Shown: positions 25,891 to 36,458 of the stretch, piece by piece
Layout: every line of letters starts with the position of its first letter
Position numbering within the stretch: position 1 is the stretch's first letter
Assembly (NCBI RefSeq): GCF_007556775.1
Contig: NZ_CP041742.1
Coordinates: 1,355,002-1,419,001 of the forward strand
Length of the DNA stretch: 64,000 nucleotides
From: Lysobacter lycopersici
GTDB lineage: Bacteria > Pseudomonadota > Gammaproteobacteria > Xanthomonadales > Xanthomonadaceae
Direction of reading: 5' to 3'
Notes under the pieces: model-generated
What the model saw: the letters and a program-made list of their open reading frames with translations, nothing else
Told to the model about the DNA's origin: nothing
The model's database searches: none
Program-made: the position numbers and the translations under genes

Positions 25891-27932
25891 TTGCGCGCAC
25901 CTTCGTTCATGGCATCTCTGATCAGGTCCTGCAGCCGCTTGTCGCGTTCGCCAGCGTCGAGCGAAGCGGGAACGTGGTATTGCAGGCGCGCGGACAGGTT
26001 GTCGCTGGCCTTGCGCAGTTCCTTCAATTCTGCCGCCACGTCCGCGGCTGGCATCTCGTATTCGCGCACCTTCATGCGGTAGTCGATGGCGACGCCGTCC
26101 GCGCGCGGCTTCACTTCGCGCGTGTAGTCGAACGCGGCGGCCTTGTACTCCTCCGTTTCGCGGCCGAACTTCGCTTCCCAGCCCTTGGGCACGACCAGGT
26201 CGATGCGATGGCGGTACTCGCCCGGCACGGCGAGGTACAGCGGCCCGCTCCGCACCATCGACTTGGGCAGCGACGCCGGCGCGGACAACGCGTCCGCGTA
26301 CACGTCCAGCGCGCGCGTGTTCGCATCGAGGTCATCGAACGGGGAATCGAGCAGGTAATGCTCGGTGATGGTCAGCGTGTTCGAATCGCGGTCGTCGCGC
26401 ACCTGCAACGGCGCCGATTCCTGCAGCTGGCCGTAACGCTTGCGGTAGAAATCGGCGTAACCGCGCGAGATGTCGTCGAGTCGAGCGCTCGCGAAGCGGT
26501 CGCGGTTGCCGTTGGCCGAGGCGCCGCGGTACACGCTCACCACTTCCAGCGCGACCTTGCCGCCGTCCGCGGGCGACAGGCGTTCGCTGACATCGACGCC
26601 GGACGCATCGGGCGGATCCGGCGGCGCGATCGCCTGCAAGGCGTCGGTGCCGGCGAGCACCGGCAATGCATAGCCGTAACGGCTGAGGTCGGTGCTGCCG
26701 GCGGCGCCACCGGCCTGGTTCATGGTCGCGTCCACCCACACCGGCTTGCCGTCGAGCGTGGCGCGCACGATCACATGGTCGAACGCGGAGGCCGCGGGCG
26801 TGTACCCGCCGATCGATCGGCCGCGATCCATCGAGGTCAGTGCCGGCACCGCGGCGATGTCCATGCGCCGCAGGATCGTCGACAGCAGGTAGGCCTTGTC
26901 CTTGCAATCGCCGCGGCGGTTGCGCCAGGTGTCGGCCGGCGGCGCCGGCTTGTGCGTGTTCTCGCCCATTTCCACGCCGAAGTAGCGCACTTCGTCCTGC
27001 ACCGCGCGCAAGGCCGCGGTCAGGCGCTCGCGCGGCGTCGGCAGGCGCGACCATTCCGCGATGCGCGACTCGAGATCGGCGGGCAGCGCGCCGGGGTCTG
27101 GATACAACGGCAAGGCCCACGCGACCACGTCCGCCCAGCTGCGCCGCGCGCTGACCAACGCCATCGGATACGGCTGGTACCAGACCGGGTAATCGTCCTC
27201 GTTGTCGATCGCGGCGGAACCGTGGCGATGGAAGGCGATCTCCGCGGCGTCCGCGCGGTTCGACACCACGCCTTCCGGCGCGCCGTTCTCGAGGTGCGTC
27301 GCGAATTGCGTGCCGGGATCGGCGAGCACGCGCAGGTAGCTGTCGAGCACCGGGCTGCCCCAGGACAGGGTCGCGCCGTCGGTGAGCTGGTGGGCGAGGA
27401 TGGGGTTGCTGCCGGCCACGGTGAACGCGATGCGCACGACGTCGCCGACGCGCACGTCGTCGAGCACGATCAGCGCGCTCACCTCGCCGTCGGCCATGTC
27501 CTTCTCGAAGCCGGTCTCGCGCCGCGCCAGCGAGATTTTTTCGGGATCCAGGCGGTTCTGCCACTGCCCGCCGCGCCGCAGTTGCACGTCGTGGATGGTC
27601 AGGGTCTGGTAGCCGGGGTTGAAGTCGAGCTGGTAGCGGCCCGCCTCGCCGAGCAACGAGGCGGAATTGACCTCGTAGGCGTAGTCGGTGAACAGCAGGT
27701 CCCGACCGCTGCGCCGGTCGGCCTGGCGCTCGTAGAGCCAGAACCGCCACGGCGGCCGGTCGGCGCCCGCGGCCTTCGGGTCCCATTGCGCCGGGACTTC
27801 ATGCCGCTGCACGAAGGCCGGCACCGGACCGACCGAGAATTTGTAGTCGCCGCGCTGGTATTCGGTATCGCCGGCCCATGCCAAGCCGGACAGCAGCAGG
27901 CAGGCCGCCGCCAACAACATTCGCATCGCCAT
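25887..27932 (-). CDS. Secreted DUF3857/transglutaminase-core protein
   Basis: 681 residues with a signal peptide ending at AWA (about residue 20). The N-terminal half is DUF3857-like (YQLDFNPGYQTLTIHDVQLRRGG). A transglutaminase-like core follows: catalytic Cys in RRGDCKDKAYLL, His in FDHVIVRA and Asp in WVDATMNQ. The C-terminal part is DUF2569-like beta-rich sequence. Function is not known; family members are usually periplasmic or exported. It is translated just ahead of the Sel1 protein. Confidence 0.87.
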   Translation of the reverse strand: MAMRMLLAAACLLLSGLAWAGDTEYQRGDYKFSVGPVPAFVQRHEVPAQWDPKAAGADRPPWRFWLYERQADRRSGRDLLFTDYAYEVNSASLLGEAGRYQLDFNPGYQTLTIHDVQLRRGGQWQNRLDPEKISLARRETGFEKDMADGEVSALIVLDDVRVGDVVRIAFTVAGSNPILAHQLTDGATLSWGSPVLDSYLRVLADPGTQFATHLENGAPEGVVSNRADAAEIAFHRHGSAAIDNEDDYPVWYQPYPMALVSARRSWADVVAWALPLYPDPGALPADLESRIAEWSRLPTPRERLTAALRAVQDEVRYFGVEMGENTHKPAPPADTWRNRRGDCKDKAYLLSTILRRMDIAAVPALTSMDRGRSIGGYTPAASAFDHVIVRATLDGKPVWVDATMNQAGGAAGSTDLSRYGYALPVLAGTDALQAIAPPDPPDASGVDVSERLSPADGGKVALEVVSVYRGASANGNRDRFASARLDDISRGYADFYRKRYGQLQESAPLQVRDDRDSNTLTITEHYLLDSPFDDLDANTRALDVYADALSAPASLPKSMVRSGPLYLAVPGEYRHRIDLVVPKGWEAKFGRETEEYKAAAFDYTREVKPRADGVAIDYRMKVREYEMPAADVAAELKELRKASDNLSARLQYHVPASLDAGERDKRLQDLIRDAMNEGARK

Positions 27933-28008
27933 TCCCCTGCGTTCCCCTCGAACGACGGGACGAGGCTACAACAAGACCGTGTCGGCCGCAGTGGCCGCGA
28001 TGTCTCGT

Positions 28009-29181
28009 TCAGCCGCGCGCTTCCAATGCCGCCACCGCCGGCAAGATCTTGCCTTCGAGGAATTCGAGGAAGGCGCCGCCGCCGGTGGAGATGTAGGACA
28101 CGTTGGCTTCGATGCCGTACTTGTCCGCCGCCGCGAGCGTGTCGCCGCCACCGGCGATGGAGAACGCGTTCGACGCCGCGATCGCGCGCGCCAGGGTTTC
28201 GGTGCCCTTGCCGAACGCGTCGAACTCGAACACGCCGACCGGGCCGTTCCACACCACGGTGCCGGCCTTCGCGATCAACGCGGCGTACTGCTTCGCCGTT
28301 TCCGGGCCGATGTCGAGGATCATGTCGTCGGCGCCGACCGCATCGACCGGCTTGATCGTGGCCGGCGCGTTCGCGCTGAATTCGGGCGCGACCACCACAT
28401 CGACCGGGATCGGGATGTCCGCGCCGCGCGCCTTGGCGTCGGCCATGATCCGTTTCGCGGTGTCGACCAGGTCCATTTCCACCAGCGACTTGCCGACGGA
28501 ATGGCCCATCGCGGCGATGAAGGTATTGGCGATGCCGCCACCGACGATGAGTTGGTCGACCTTCGACACCAGCGACGACAGCAATTCCAGCTTGGTCGAG
28601 ACCTTCGAGCCTGCGACGATGGCGAGCAAGGGCCGCGCCGGCTTGTCGAGCGCCTTGGCCAGCGCGTCGAGTTCGGCCATCAGCAGCGGACCACCGGCAG
28701 CCTGCTTCGCGAAACGGATCACGCCGTGCGTGGACGCCTGCGCGCGGTGCGCGGTGCCGAACGCGTCCATCACGAACACGTCGCACAGCGCGGCATACTT
28801 TTTCGACAAGGCTTCGTCGTCCTTGCCTTCGCCGACGTTCATGCGGCAGTTCTCGAGCAGCACGAGTTCGCCGGGCTTCACCTCGACGCCGTCGAGGTAA
28901 TCCTTCACCAGCGGCACCTCGCGACCGAGCAGTTCGCCCAGTCGCTTCGCGACCGGCGCCAGCGAATCGGCTTCGCTCCACGTGCCTTCCTTCGGCCGGC
29001 CGAGGTGCGACACGACCATCACCGCCGCGCCCTTTTCGAGCGCGTGCTTCAGCGTGGGGATCGACGCGACGATGCGCTGGTCGGAGGTGACCTTGCCGTC
29101 GGCGACGGGGACGTTCAAATCCTGTCGGATCAGCACGCGCTTGCCGGCGAGGTCGAGGTCGGTCATGCGAAGGATGGTCAT
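28009..29181 (-). CDS. pgk: Phosphoglycerate kinase
   Basis: 390 residues. The N-terminal [14 protein letters not shown] and [11 protein letters not shown] motifs carry substrate residues; [13 protein letters not shown] and [15 protein letters not shown] are in the hinge, and the nucleotide side ends with GGGDTLAA and [14 protein letters not shown]. It catalyses the ATP-forming step from 1,3-bisphosphoglycerate. The ATG at 29179-29181 gives the normal family N-terminus. It is separated from gap by the diguanylate cyclase gene. Confidence 0.97.
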   Translation of the reverse strand: MTILRMTDLDLAGKRVLIRQDLNVPVADGKVTSDQRIVASIPTLKHALEKGAAVMVVSHLGRPKEGTWSEADSLAPVAKRLGELLGREVPLVKDYLDGVEVKPGELVLLENCRMNVGEGKDDEALSKKYAALCDVFVMDAFGTAHRAQASTHGVIRFAKQAAGGPLLMAELDALAKALDKPARPLLAIVAGSKVSTKLELLSSLVSKVDQLIVGGGIANTFIAAMGHSVGKSLVEMDLVDTAKRIMADAKARGADIPIPVDVVVAPEFSANAPATIKPVDAVGADDMILDIGPETAKQYAALIAKAGTVVWNGPVGVFEFDAFGKGTETLARAIAASNAFSIAGGGDTLAAADKYGIEANVSYISTGGGAFLEFLEGKILPAVAALEARG

Positions 29182-29233
29182 GGCGGCGGCGCGTGGAAAC
29201 GGGTGCGTATTGTCGCGGCCACTGCGCCGCGGT

Positions 29234-30928
29234 TCAAACCTCGGCGCGGTCGCGCCCCCGGGACTTGGCGCGGTACAGGGCGGCATCGGCCTGGGTCAGC
29301 AGCGTGCCGAGCGCGACCTGCTCGCCGGCCGCCATCGCCGCGATGCCGATGCTCGCGGTGACGCGCCCCAGTGGCGCCGCGGCGTGCGTGATGTCGGCTT
29401 CGCGCAGGCGTTCGCGGATGCGCGCCGCCGCCGCTCGCGCCTGCGTGATGGTCGCGCCCGGCAGCAGTACCGCGAATTCCTCGCCGCCCTGCCGTGCCAG
29501 CACGTCGTCGGCGTGCAGCAGCGCGCTGCGCACCACGCCGGCGAACCGCTTCAGCGCGCCGTCGCCGTGCAGGTGTCCGTAGTGGTCGTTGTAGGCCTTG
29601 AAATGGTCGATGTCGATCGCGAGCACGGCGAACGCATCGCACCGGTCGGATGCCGCCTGCCACAGGCGCAATCCCTCTTCCTGGAATCCGCGGTAGTTGA
29701 GGCAACCGGTCAGCGCGTCGGTGCGGCTGAGGCGATCGAGCTTCGCCACCGCATCGCTCAGTTCGCGGGTACGGTCGGCAATGGCGTGCTCACGCTGGTC
29801 CAGGGCCTCGCGCAGCTCGCCATAGGCCGCGTTCATGCGCGCCGCAAGGTCGCCGATGCCGCCTGCCAGCGGCTGCAACTCCTCCGGCATGCGCGAGAGC
29901 TGCGAGGGATCCATCGTCCCGCCGAGGGCATAGCCGTGCAGGCTCGACAGCAGGCGACCCATGTTGCTGGCCAGCAACCGGCGCATGCGCCCGAGCACCA
30001 GCAACACCCCGATCATGGTCGCCGCCAGCAGGCCGAGCATCAATCCGAGGCGCGGCAGGCTGGGCGTCAGCAGGCGCTGCTCCGGCGCGATCACCGCCAC
30101 CGTCCAGCCGGTGCGCATGCGCACCGCATCGACGTAGGCACGTTCATCGCCGGCCAGCAGTCCCGGCAGGATGCGCGCCCGTGCGACCTGCCCCGTCGCC
30201 GTCGCGCCGCGGAGAATATCGGCGCCGAGGGCGCCCAACGGATCCAGGAAGTGCCAGCGCAGGTTGCTGCTCGCAAACACGACGCGTCCGCCGCGGTCGA
30301 GCAGGAGCAGTTCGAGCCCGCGCCGGCGCAGGGTGTTGGCGCGCTCGCGCACGAGGCGTTCGACCGGCAGCGAGGCCTGCAGCACGCCATCGAATCGCCC
30401 CTCCCGGAACATCGGCGCAGACACGGCGATCAGCGCCTCATCGCCGTAGATGCGTGCGTGGTACCCTTCCGAAACATGCGGAAGCCCGCTGTCGCGGGGG
30501 GCGCGGAACCAGTCGCGGTCGGCGGCGTTTTCCTCGGCCCGCGCGGCTGGCCGGCCGCTGGCGCCGCGCGCGGCGACGATGTTCCCCTCCGCGTCCGTGG
30601 CGAGGGCACGCAGGAAGGAGGGATAGGCCTTCAGCAGGCGATCCAGTTCCGCATCGGGCCGTGGCGATGCGGATCCGGACGCCGGCGTGGCGGCGAGCAG
30701 GCGCACGCCGGCCAGGTGTCCATCGAGGAAATCGTCGAACGTGCTCGCGCTGCTTTGCGCGCCGGTGGACAGGCGCAGCATCAGGTCGTCGCGATCGCGC
30801 TGCCATTGGCCCACCAGCAGGGCGACGCCGAACACCAGCACCGGCAACAGCGCGGCGAGGACCAGCATCCGCGTCAGGCTGCGGCGCAGGCTCCAACTGG
30901 CGGCGCGGTTGTCGTCCGGTCCCGTCAC
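29234..30928 (-). CDS. Membrane diguanylate cyclase (sensor domain + GGDEF)
   Basis: 564 residues. TM1 at about 21-43, a dCache/PAS-like periplasmic sensor region (about 45-290) and TM2 near 295-315 precede a coiled linker and a GGDEF domain (from about residue 395: [29 protein letters not shown]). The signature is GGEEF ([12 protein letters not shown]), which is active in related proteins. The RxxD inhibitory site normally five residues ahead is not present (ADDVLAR). It should make cyclic di-GMP in response to an outside signal. Start is GTG 30928. It lies between gap and pgk. Confidence 0.9.
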   Translation of the reverse strand: MTGPDDNRAASWSLRRSLTRMLVLAALLPVLVFGVALLVGQWQRDRDDLMLRLSTGAQSSASTFDDFLDGHLAGVRLLAATPASGSASPRPDAELDRLLKAYPSFLRALATDAEGNIVAARGASGRPAARAEENAADRDWFRAPRDSGLPHVSEGYHARIYGDEALIAVSAPMFREGRFDGVLQASLPVERLVRERANTLRRRGLELLLLDRGGRVVFASSNLRWHFLDPLGALGADILRGATATGQVARARILPGLLAGDERAYVDAVRMRTGWTVAVIAPEQRLLTPSLPRLGLMLGLLAATMIGVLLVLGRMRRLLASNMGRLLSSLHGYALGGTMDPSQLSRMPEELQPLAGGIGDLAARMNAAYGELREALDQREHAIADRTRELSDAVAKLDRLSRTDALTGCLNYRGFQEEGLRLWQAASDRCDAFAVLAIDIDHFKAYNDHYGHLHGDGALKRFAGVVRSALLHADDVLARQGGEEFAVLLPGATITQARAAAARIRERLREADITHAAAPLGRVTASIGIAAMAAGEQVALGTLLTQADAALYRAKSRGRDRAEV

Positions 30929-30958
30929 GCAGCCGATCCTAGCCGTTCTGCCGTGAAA

Positions 30959-30986
30959 ACGAAGCCCCGCGGCTGCGGGGCTTCGT
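30959..30986 (-). terminator. Intrinsic terminator after gap
   Basis: A perfect 12-bp stem ACGAAGCCCCGC/GCGGGGCTTCGT closes a 4-base loop; on the minus strand it is followed by TTTT (CGTTTTC). It lies 23 bases past the gap stop codon and just before the diguanylate cyclase GTG, so that gene probably has its own promoter or depends on read-through. Confidence 0.85.
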
Positions 30987-31009
30987 GGAACCGCGATCGT
31001 GCCGGGCGA

Positions 31010-32957
<1,948 letters not shown>

Positions 32958-32961
32958 CGCC

Positions 32962-33828
32962 ATGCGTGCAGAGATCGCCCCGTTCTTCCACGCCGACAGC
33001 AATACCTGGAGCTACGTCGTCCGCGCACCGGGCGGAAACGCGGCGGCGGTGATCGACCCGGTGCTGGATTTCGACGCGAAATCCGCGCGAACATCGACTG
33101 CTTCCGCGCAGCGCATCATCGATTTCGTGCGCGAACGCGGGCTCGATGTTCGCTGGCTGCTGGAAACCCACGCGCACGCCGACCACCTCAGCGCGGCGCA
33201 CTGGCTGAAAACGAACCATTGGCCGGATGCCACGCTCGCCATCGGCAGCGGCATTCGCGAGGTGCAGAAGACCTTCCGCCCGATCTTCAACCTCGGCGAG
33301 CATTTCCCGGTCGACGGTTCGCAGTTCGACCGCCTGTTCGACGACGGCGACGCCTTCGCGATCGGTGGGCTGGAAGCGCGGGTGATCGCGGTGCCCGGCC
33401 ACACCAGCGACAGCAATGCCTACCTCGTCGGCGACGCGCTGTTCACCGGCGATTCGCTGTTCATGCCCGACGGCGGCAGCGCACGCTGCGATTTCCCCGG
33501 CGGCGACGCGGCCACGCTGTATCGTTCGATCCGGCGCCTGTTCGAACTGCCCGACGCCACCCGCGTCTTCGTTTGCCACGACTACGGCCCGGGCGGACGG
33601 GAAGTCGCCTGCGAGACGACCATCGGCGAACAGAAGCGCGCCAACATCCACGTCCGCGACGGCATTTCCGAAGCGGAATTCGTGGCGATGCGTGAAGCGC
33701 GCGACGCGACCCTGGCGATGCCGGCGCTGATCCTGCCCGCGGTGCAGGTGAATATCCGCGCCGGCGCGCTGCCGGACGCGGAGGACAACGGCGTGCGTTA
33801 CCTGAAACTTCCCGTCGACCGGATCTGA
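32962..33828 (+). CDS. MBL-fold persulfide dioxygenase-like protein (ETHE1/Blh type)
   Basis: 288 residues. The metallo-beta-lactamase motif THAHADHL (H70, H72, D74, H75) is followed by VPGHTSDSN (H147) and LFTGDSLFMPDGGSARCDFPGG (D164), and then FVCHDYGPGGR. This arrangement and the DFPGG stretch match ETHE1-like persulfide dioxygenases, which oxidise glutathione persulfide to sulfite. It has no signal peptide and is probably cytoplasmic. It is packed between the nuclease and a secreted molybdopterin-oxidoreductase-like protein. Confidence 0.85.
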   Translation: MRAEIAPFFHADSNTWSYVVRAPGGNAAAVIDPVLDFDAKSARTSTASAQRIIDFVRERGLDVRWLLETHAHADHLSAAHWLKTNHWPDATLAIGSGIREVQKTFRPIFNLGEHFPVDGSQFDRLFDDGDAFAIGGLEARVIAVPGHTSDSNAYLVGDALFTGDSLFMPDGGSARCDFPGGDAATLYRSIRRLFELPDATRVFVCHDYGPGGREVACETTIGEQKRANIHVRDGISEAEFVAMREARDATLAMPALILPAVQVNIRAGALPDAEDNGVRYLKLPVDRI

Positions 33829-33830
33829 CG

Positions 33831-34304
33831 ATGCGCGCTTCCATCCTCCTCGGCCTCGCCTGCTGCTGCGCGTTTCCGGTGCATGCCGTCGATGCGGGCA
33901 TGGCCGCGAGCGCGACCACGGTTTCGATCCCGCTCGATGCGGCGACACTGGCCGCGTTGCCGCGCGAAACCGTTGACGCCGATTCCCACGGACATGCGCT
34001 GGCCTGCGAAGGCGTACCGCTGGTCGCGCTGCTGCGCAAGTCCGGGGCGATGCCGGACGGCGAACTGCGTGGCGTGCAGCTCGCGCGTTTCGTCGAAGCC
34101 GATGCGCGCGACGGCTATCGCGTCGTGTTCTCGCTCGGCGAACTCGACCCCGCCACCGGCGCTCGCCGCGTGTTCGTGGTCGACCGCTGCGACGGCAAGC
34201 CGCTCGGCGACGATGTCGGCCCGCTGCGCCTGCTCGTGCCCGACGACGGGCGTCCCGCGCGTTGGCTCCGCCAGCTCGAATCCATCACCGTGTCCACACC
34301 CTGA
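33831..34304 (+). CDS. Secreted molybdopterin-oxidoreductase-like small protein
   Basis: 157 residues starting two bases after the preceding stop. A signal peptide covers about residues 1-22 (CCCAFPVHA). The mature part resembles the central strands of the sulfite-oxidase-type molybdopterin-binding domain ([49 protein letters not shown]). It is much shorter than a full enzyme. Proteins of this kind often sit next to modABC, as here. Whether it binds a cofactor is unknown. Confidence 0.75.
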   Translation: MRASILLGLACCCAFPVHAVDAGMAASATTVSIPLDAATLAALPRETVDADSHGHALACEGVPLVALLRKSGAMPDGELRGVQLARFVEADARDGYRVVFSLGELDPATGARRVFVVDRCDGKPLGDDVGPLRLLVPDDGRPARWLRQLESITVSTP

Positions 34305-34314
34305 GGCGAATCGC

Positions 34315-35094
34315 ATGATCTCGTTCCGCACGCATGCCGCAACGCTGCTGCTCGCGCTGGTGTCCGTGTTCGCCTCGACCGTGCAGGCGGCCGACAAGCC
34401 GATCACCGTGTTCGCCGCCGCCAGCCTCAAGGAATCGATGGACGAAGCCGCGGCCAAGTTCGGCCAGGAAACCGGGCAGCAGGTCGTCGTCTCCTACGCC
34501 GCGAGTTCGGCGCTGGCGCGGCAGATCGAACAGGGCGCACCGGCCGACGTGTTCATCTCCGCCGACCTCGACTGGATGGACGAACTGCAGGGCAAGGGCC
34601 TGATCGACAATGCCAGCCGGCATTCGCTGCTCGGCAACACCCTGGTGCTGGTCGCGCCGGCCACGAGCACGCAACGCACGTTCGCGCTGCACAAGGGCTC
34701 GAACCTGCTGCCGCTGCTCGGCGCCGACGGACGCATCGCGCTGGCGTTGACCGCCAGCGTGCCGGCCGGCAAGTACGCCAAAGCCGCGTTCGAGAACCTG
34801 GGCATGTGGGACGCGCTGCAAGCGCGCGCCGCCGAAGCCGAGAACGTGCGCGCGGCGCTGCTGCTGGTCGCGCGCGGCGAAACCCCGCTCGGCGTGGTCT
34901 ACGGCAGCGACGCCAGGGCAGAACCGCGCGTGCGCGTGCTGGCGACGTTCCCGCCCGGTTCGCATCCGCCGATCGTCTATCCGGTCGCGCGCATCCGCGC
35001 CAGCAACCAGCCGCAGGCCGGCGCGTTCGTGCGCTGGCTGCAGTCTCCGCAAGCCGTCGCGATCTTCCGCGCGCACGGCTTCACCACGTTCTGA
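34315..35094 (+). CDS. modA: Molybdate ABC transporter substrate-binding protein
   Basis: 259 residues. A signal peptide ends around residue 25 (STVQA-ADK). The mature start [17 protein letters not shown] contains the oxyanion-binding Ser of ModA, and [27 protein letters not shown] the second contact. GVVYGSDA and [17 protein letters not shown] complete the type II binding fold. It captures molybdate (or tungstate) in the periplasm for ModBC. It is the second gene of the secreted-protein/modABC row, 10 bp after its neighbour. Confidence 0.95.
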   Translation: MISFRTHAATLLLALVSVFASTVQAADKPITVFAAASLKESMDEAAAKFGQETGQQVVVSYAASSALARQIEQGAPADVFISADLDWMDELQGKGLIDNASRHSLLGNTLVLVAPATSTQRTFALHKGSNLLPLLGADGRIALALTASVPAGKYAKAAFENLGMWDALQARAAEAENVRAALLLVARGETPLGVVYGSDARAEPRVRVLATFPPGSHPPIVYPVARIRASNQPQAGAFVRWLQSPQAVAIFRAHGFTTF

Positions 35095-35112
35095 CGGCAC
35101 GCGGCTGTTTCG

Positions 35113-35805
35113 ATGGCGCCGTTCTCGCCCGCCGAACTGACCGCGATCGCGCTCAGCCTCAAGGTGGCGACGGTCGCCGCGCTGGCGAGCCTGCCGTTCG
35201 GCATCGCGATGGGCTGGCTGCTCGCGCGGGGCGAGTTTTTCGGCAAGTCGCTGCTCGATGCGCTCGTGCACCTGCCGCTGGTGCTGCCGCCGGTGGTGGT
35301 CGGCTACGCGCTGCTGGTGCTGCTCGGCAACAACGGCGCGATCGGCGCGCCGCTGCGTGAATGGTTCGGCGTCGGCTTCGCGTTCCGCTGGACCGGCGCC
35401 GCGCTGGCGAGCGCGATCATGGGCTTCCCGCTGATGGTGCGCAGCATCCGCCTGTCGATCGAGGCCGCGGACCGCAAGCTCGAACAGGCGGCATCGACCC
35501 TGGGCGCGACGCCGTGGCGCGTGTTCCGCACGGTGACCTTGCCGCTGGCGTGGCCGGGCATCCTCGCAGGCGCGGTGCTCGCGTTCGCCAAGGCCTTGGG
35601 CGAATTCGGCGCGACCATCACCTTCGTGTCGGCGATTCCCGGCGAAACCCAGACGATCTCGTCGACGATCTACGGCCTGCTGCAGGTGCCGGGCGGCGAA
35701 CGCGGCGTGCTGCGCCTCGCCCTGGTCGCATTGGGCATTTCGCTGCTGGCCCTGCTCGCGGCCGAGGCGCTGGCGCGGCGCATGCGCCACGAGGCGCCGC
35801 GCTGA
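35113..35805 (+). CDS. modB: Molybdate ABC transporter permease
   Basis: 230 residues with about five transmembrane helices. PLVLPPVVVGYALLVLLG and the EAA-type coupling loop AASTLGATPWRVFRTVTLPL (about 130-150) are characteristic of ModB. It forms the inner-membrane channel of the molybdate importer. The start follows modA by 18 bp, and the TGA stop overlaps the modC ATG by one base (TGATG at 35803-35807). Confidence 0.95.
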   Translation: MAPFSPAELTAIALSLKVATVAALASLPFGIAMGWLLARGEFFGKSLLDALVHLPLVLPPVVVGYALLVLLGNNGAIGAPLREWFGVGFAFRWTGAALASAIMGFPLMVRSIRLSIEAADRKLEQAASTLGATPWRVFRTVTLPLAWPGILAGAVLAFAKALGEFGATITFVSAIPGETQTISSTIYGLLQVPGGERGVLRLALVALGISLLALLAAEALARRMRHEAPR

Positions 35806-36422
35806 TGTTCGACATCGACATCGATTTGCGACGGGGAACCTTCGCCCGCCGCGTGCGCATCGACGACGAGGCGCGGGTGATCGCGCTGACCGGGCGCTCG
35901 GGCGCGGGCAAGACTTCGGTGCTGCACGCCATCGCCGGATTGGTGGAACCGCGTTCTGGCCGCATCGTCATCGGCGAGCGCGTGCTGTTCGATGCCGTGC
36001 GCCGCATCGACCTGCCGCCGCACCGGCGCCGCGTCGGTTACGTGTTCCAGGACGCGCGCCTGTTCCCGCACCTCGACGTCGCCGGCAACCTGCGCTACGG
36101 CCGCCATCCCGCGCGCGAACGCCCGCGCTTCGGGTTCGACGCGGTGGTCGAACTGCTCGGCATCGCATCGTTGCTCGAACGTCGCACCGCGAATCTTTCC
36201 GGCGGCGAGGCGCAACGCGTGGCGATCGGCCGCGCCTTGCTGTCGCAGCCGGAAATCCTGCTGCTGGACGAACCGCTGTCGATGCTCGATGCCGAACGCC
36301 GCGACGAGCTGCTGCCCTGGCTGCGCCGGGTGCGCGACGAGGTGCGGCTGCCGATGGTCTACGTCAGCCACCAGGCCGAAGACGCGCGGCAATTGTCCGC
36401 GTCGATCCACGCGCTGGATTGA
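35805..36422 (+). CDS. modC: Molybdate ABC transporter ATPase, short form without TOBE domain
   Basis: 205 residues. The ATPase motifs are intact: Walker A TGRSGAGKTS, Q-loop VFQDARLFP, signature LSGGEAQR, Walker B ILLLDEP and switch-region H (YVSHQ). Classical ModC is about 350 residues with a C-terminal molybdate-binding TOBE (Mop) domain; here the protein stops right after the nucleotide-binding domain, and no continuation is seen in other frames. It powers ModB. It overlaps modB by one base. Confidence 0.93.
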   Translation: MFDIDIDLRRGTFARRVRIDDEARVIALTGRSGAGKTSVLHAIAGLVEPRSGRIVIGERVLFDAVRRIDLPPHRRRVGYVFQDARLFPHLDVAGNLRYGRHPARERPRFGFDAVVELLGIASLLERRTANLSGGEAQRVAIGRALLSQPEILLLDEPLSMLDAERRDELLPWLRRVRDEVRLPMVYVSHQAEDARQLSASIHALD

Positions 36423-36458
36423 CGCGGTGTTACACACCCAGGACTTAGGCTGCCGCGC

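Noticed and set aside
25638-28355. A 905-codon plus-strand frame antisense to the Sel1, DUF3857 and pgk genes
   Set aside because: No ribosome site or domain, and all three genes beneath it are clearly coding on the other strand.
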